DNA of 64,000 bases. Origin: Streptomyces sp. NRRL F-5126. GTDB lineage: Bacteria > Actinomycetota > Actinomycetes > Streptomycetales > Streptomycetaceae. The translations under genes and the position numbers were made by a program. Positions within the stretch are counted from its first letter, which is position 1. Each line of letters starts with the position of its first letter. Shown in pieces: positions 63,679 to 64,000 of this stretch. The notes beneath the pieces are model-generated. The model saw nothing but the letters and a program-made list of their open reading frames with translations, was not told the origin of the DNA and made no database searches. The stretch covers positions 1 to 64,000 of the forward strand of contig NZ_JOFZ01000015.1 of assembly GCF_000721265.1 (NCBI RefSeq), in the 5' to 3' direction.

Positions 63679-64000
63679 TCAGTGGGCCGCGGGGCGCAGC
63701 GACGCGCGGAAGGCCGTGCTCTCCTCGTAGGTCGGCAGGAGTCCGCGCCGCGCCGCCTCGGCAAGCGAGGGCGCCTGCGCGTCCTTCGACGACAGCAGCG
63801 GCTCGATGCCCTCGGGCCACTCGATCCCGAGGTCCGGGTCGAACGGGTCGATGCCGTGCTCGCGCTCCGGCGCGTAGCCCGAGGAGCACAGGTAGACGAC
63901 GGTGGCGTCGTCGGTGAGCGCGAAGAACGCGTGCCCGAGCCCCTCGGAGAGGTACACGGCGTGGTGCGTCTCGTCGTCCAGGCGCACGGCCTCCCACGAC
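63679..64000 (-). CDS. dTDP-4-dehydrorhamnose 3,5-epimerase-like protein (C-terminal part)
   Basis: The visible part, about 107 residues, is the C-terminal half of an RmlC-type cupin epimerase: HHAVYLSEGLGHAFFAL, VVYLCSSGYAPEREHGIDPFDPDLGIEWP (here YLCSSGYAPEREHGIDP), then LLSSKDAQAPSLAEA and GLLPTYEE. The family core His/Asp and N-terminus lie beyond the right edge, so the ATG-like codon at 63987 is internal, not the start. The family epimerises nucleotide-sugars for cell-wall or antibiotic glycosides. Whether other sugar genes follow cannot be seen. Confidence 0.82.
   Translation of the reverse strand, partial: SWEAVRLDDETHHAVYLSEGLGHAFFALTDDATVVYLCSSGYAPEREHGIDPFDPDLGIEWPEGIEPLLSSKDAQAPSLAEAARRGLLPTYEESTAFRASLRPAAH

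Overview
The window is very GC-rich actinomycete DNA and looks like Streptomyces core chromosome. The evidence is extreme third-position GC, many GTG starts, 4-base ATGA/GTGA stop-start overlaps, and conserved blocks: hrcA-dnaJ with a CIRCE operator, phoH-ybeY-CBS protein, lepA/rpsT/holA, comEA-comEC-DegV, leuS, nadD-LCP-rsfS, and proB/proA. No phage, transposase, CRISPR or biosynthetic megasynthase is visible.

Layout. 1-7515 (minus) is most of a secreted giant RHS/YD-repeat protein with two compensating frameshifts. 7.8-15.9 kb is an accessory stretch of small redox, methyltransferase and kinase genes, several divergently paired with their own regulator (AKR/HxlR, SDR/XRE, DUF6790-like/MarR) across palindromic intergenic DNA. 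15.9-26.6 kb (minus) is housekeeping: hrcA, dnaJ, a nitronate monooxygenase-like enzyme, rsmE, a HIT protein, ribonuclease Z, a PfkB kinase, phoH, ybeY, a CBS/CorC membrane protein and a YjbR protein. 26.8-28.4 kb (plus) holds an MBL hydrolase and a DUF3097 protein. 28.4-37.3 kb (minus) holds hemW, a SpoIIE-type phosphatase, an acyl-CoA ligase and lepA; rpsT diverges from lepA. 38.1-42 kb has holA, then an accessory sigma factor, quinone-type oxidoreductase and XRE-cupin regulator. 42-52 kb (minus) has a YceI-fusion protein, comEC, comEA, DegV, a coiled-coil membrane protein and leuS. 52-56.6 kb (minus) has two identical tRNA-Ala(GGC) genes around two tiny zinc-ribbon genes, then a phosphatase, rsfS, an LCP-type protein and nadD. 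56.6-60.3 kb is a membrane cluster: two mini-proteins, an M48 protease and two anchored proteins sharing a motif. 60.3-64 kb has proA, a conserved unknown, proB and the C-terminal part of an RmlC-like epimerase cut by the right edge.

The strongest unlabelled signals are: (1) a leuS leader with a 12-residue peptide carrying three consecutive Leu codons, a long hairpin and a U-tailed terminator, i.e. classical ribosome-mediated attenuation of a leucyl-tRNA synthetase gene; (2) three long repeat-rich spacers (21.8-22.4, 29.7-30.3 and 34.6-35.4 kb), each containing an imperfect duplication with a period of about 180-190 bp; (3) two DnaA-box-like sites before comEA; (4) two genes with no ordinary start codon (the sigma factor, and the phosphatase after rsfS); (5) the paired membrane proteins with a shared cytoplasmic motif beside an M48 protease whose promoter region holds a near-perfect 24-bp palindrome.
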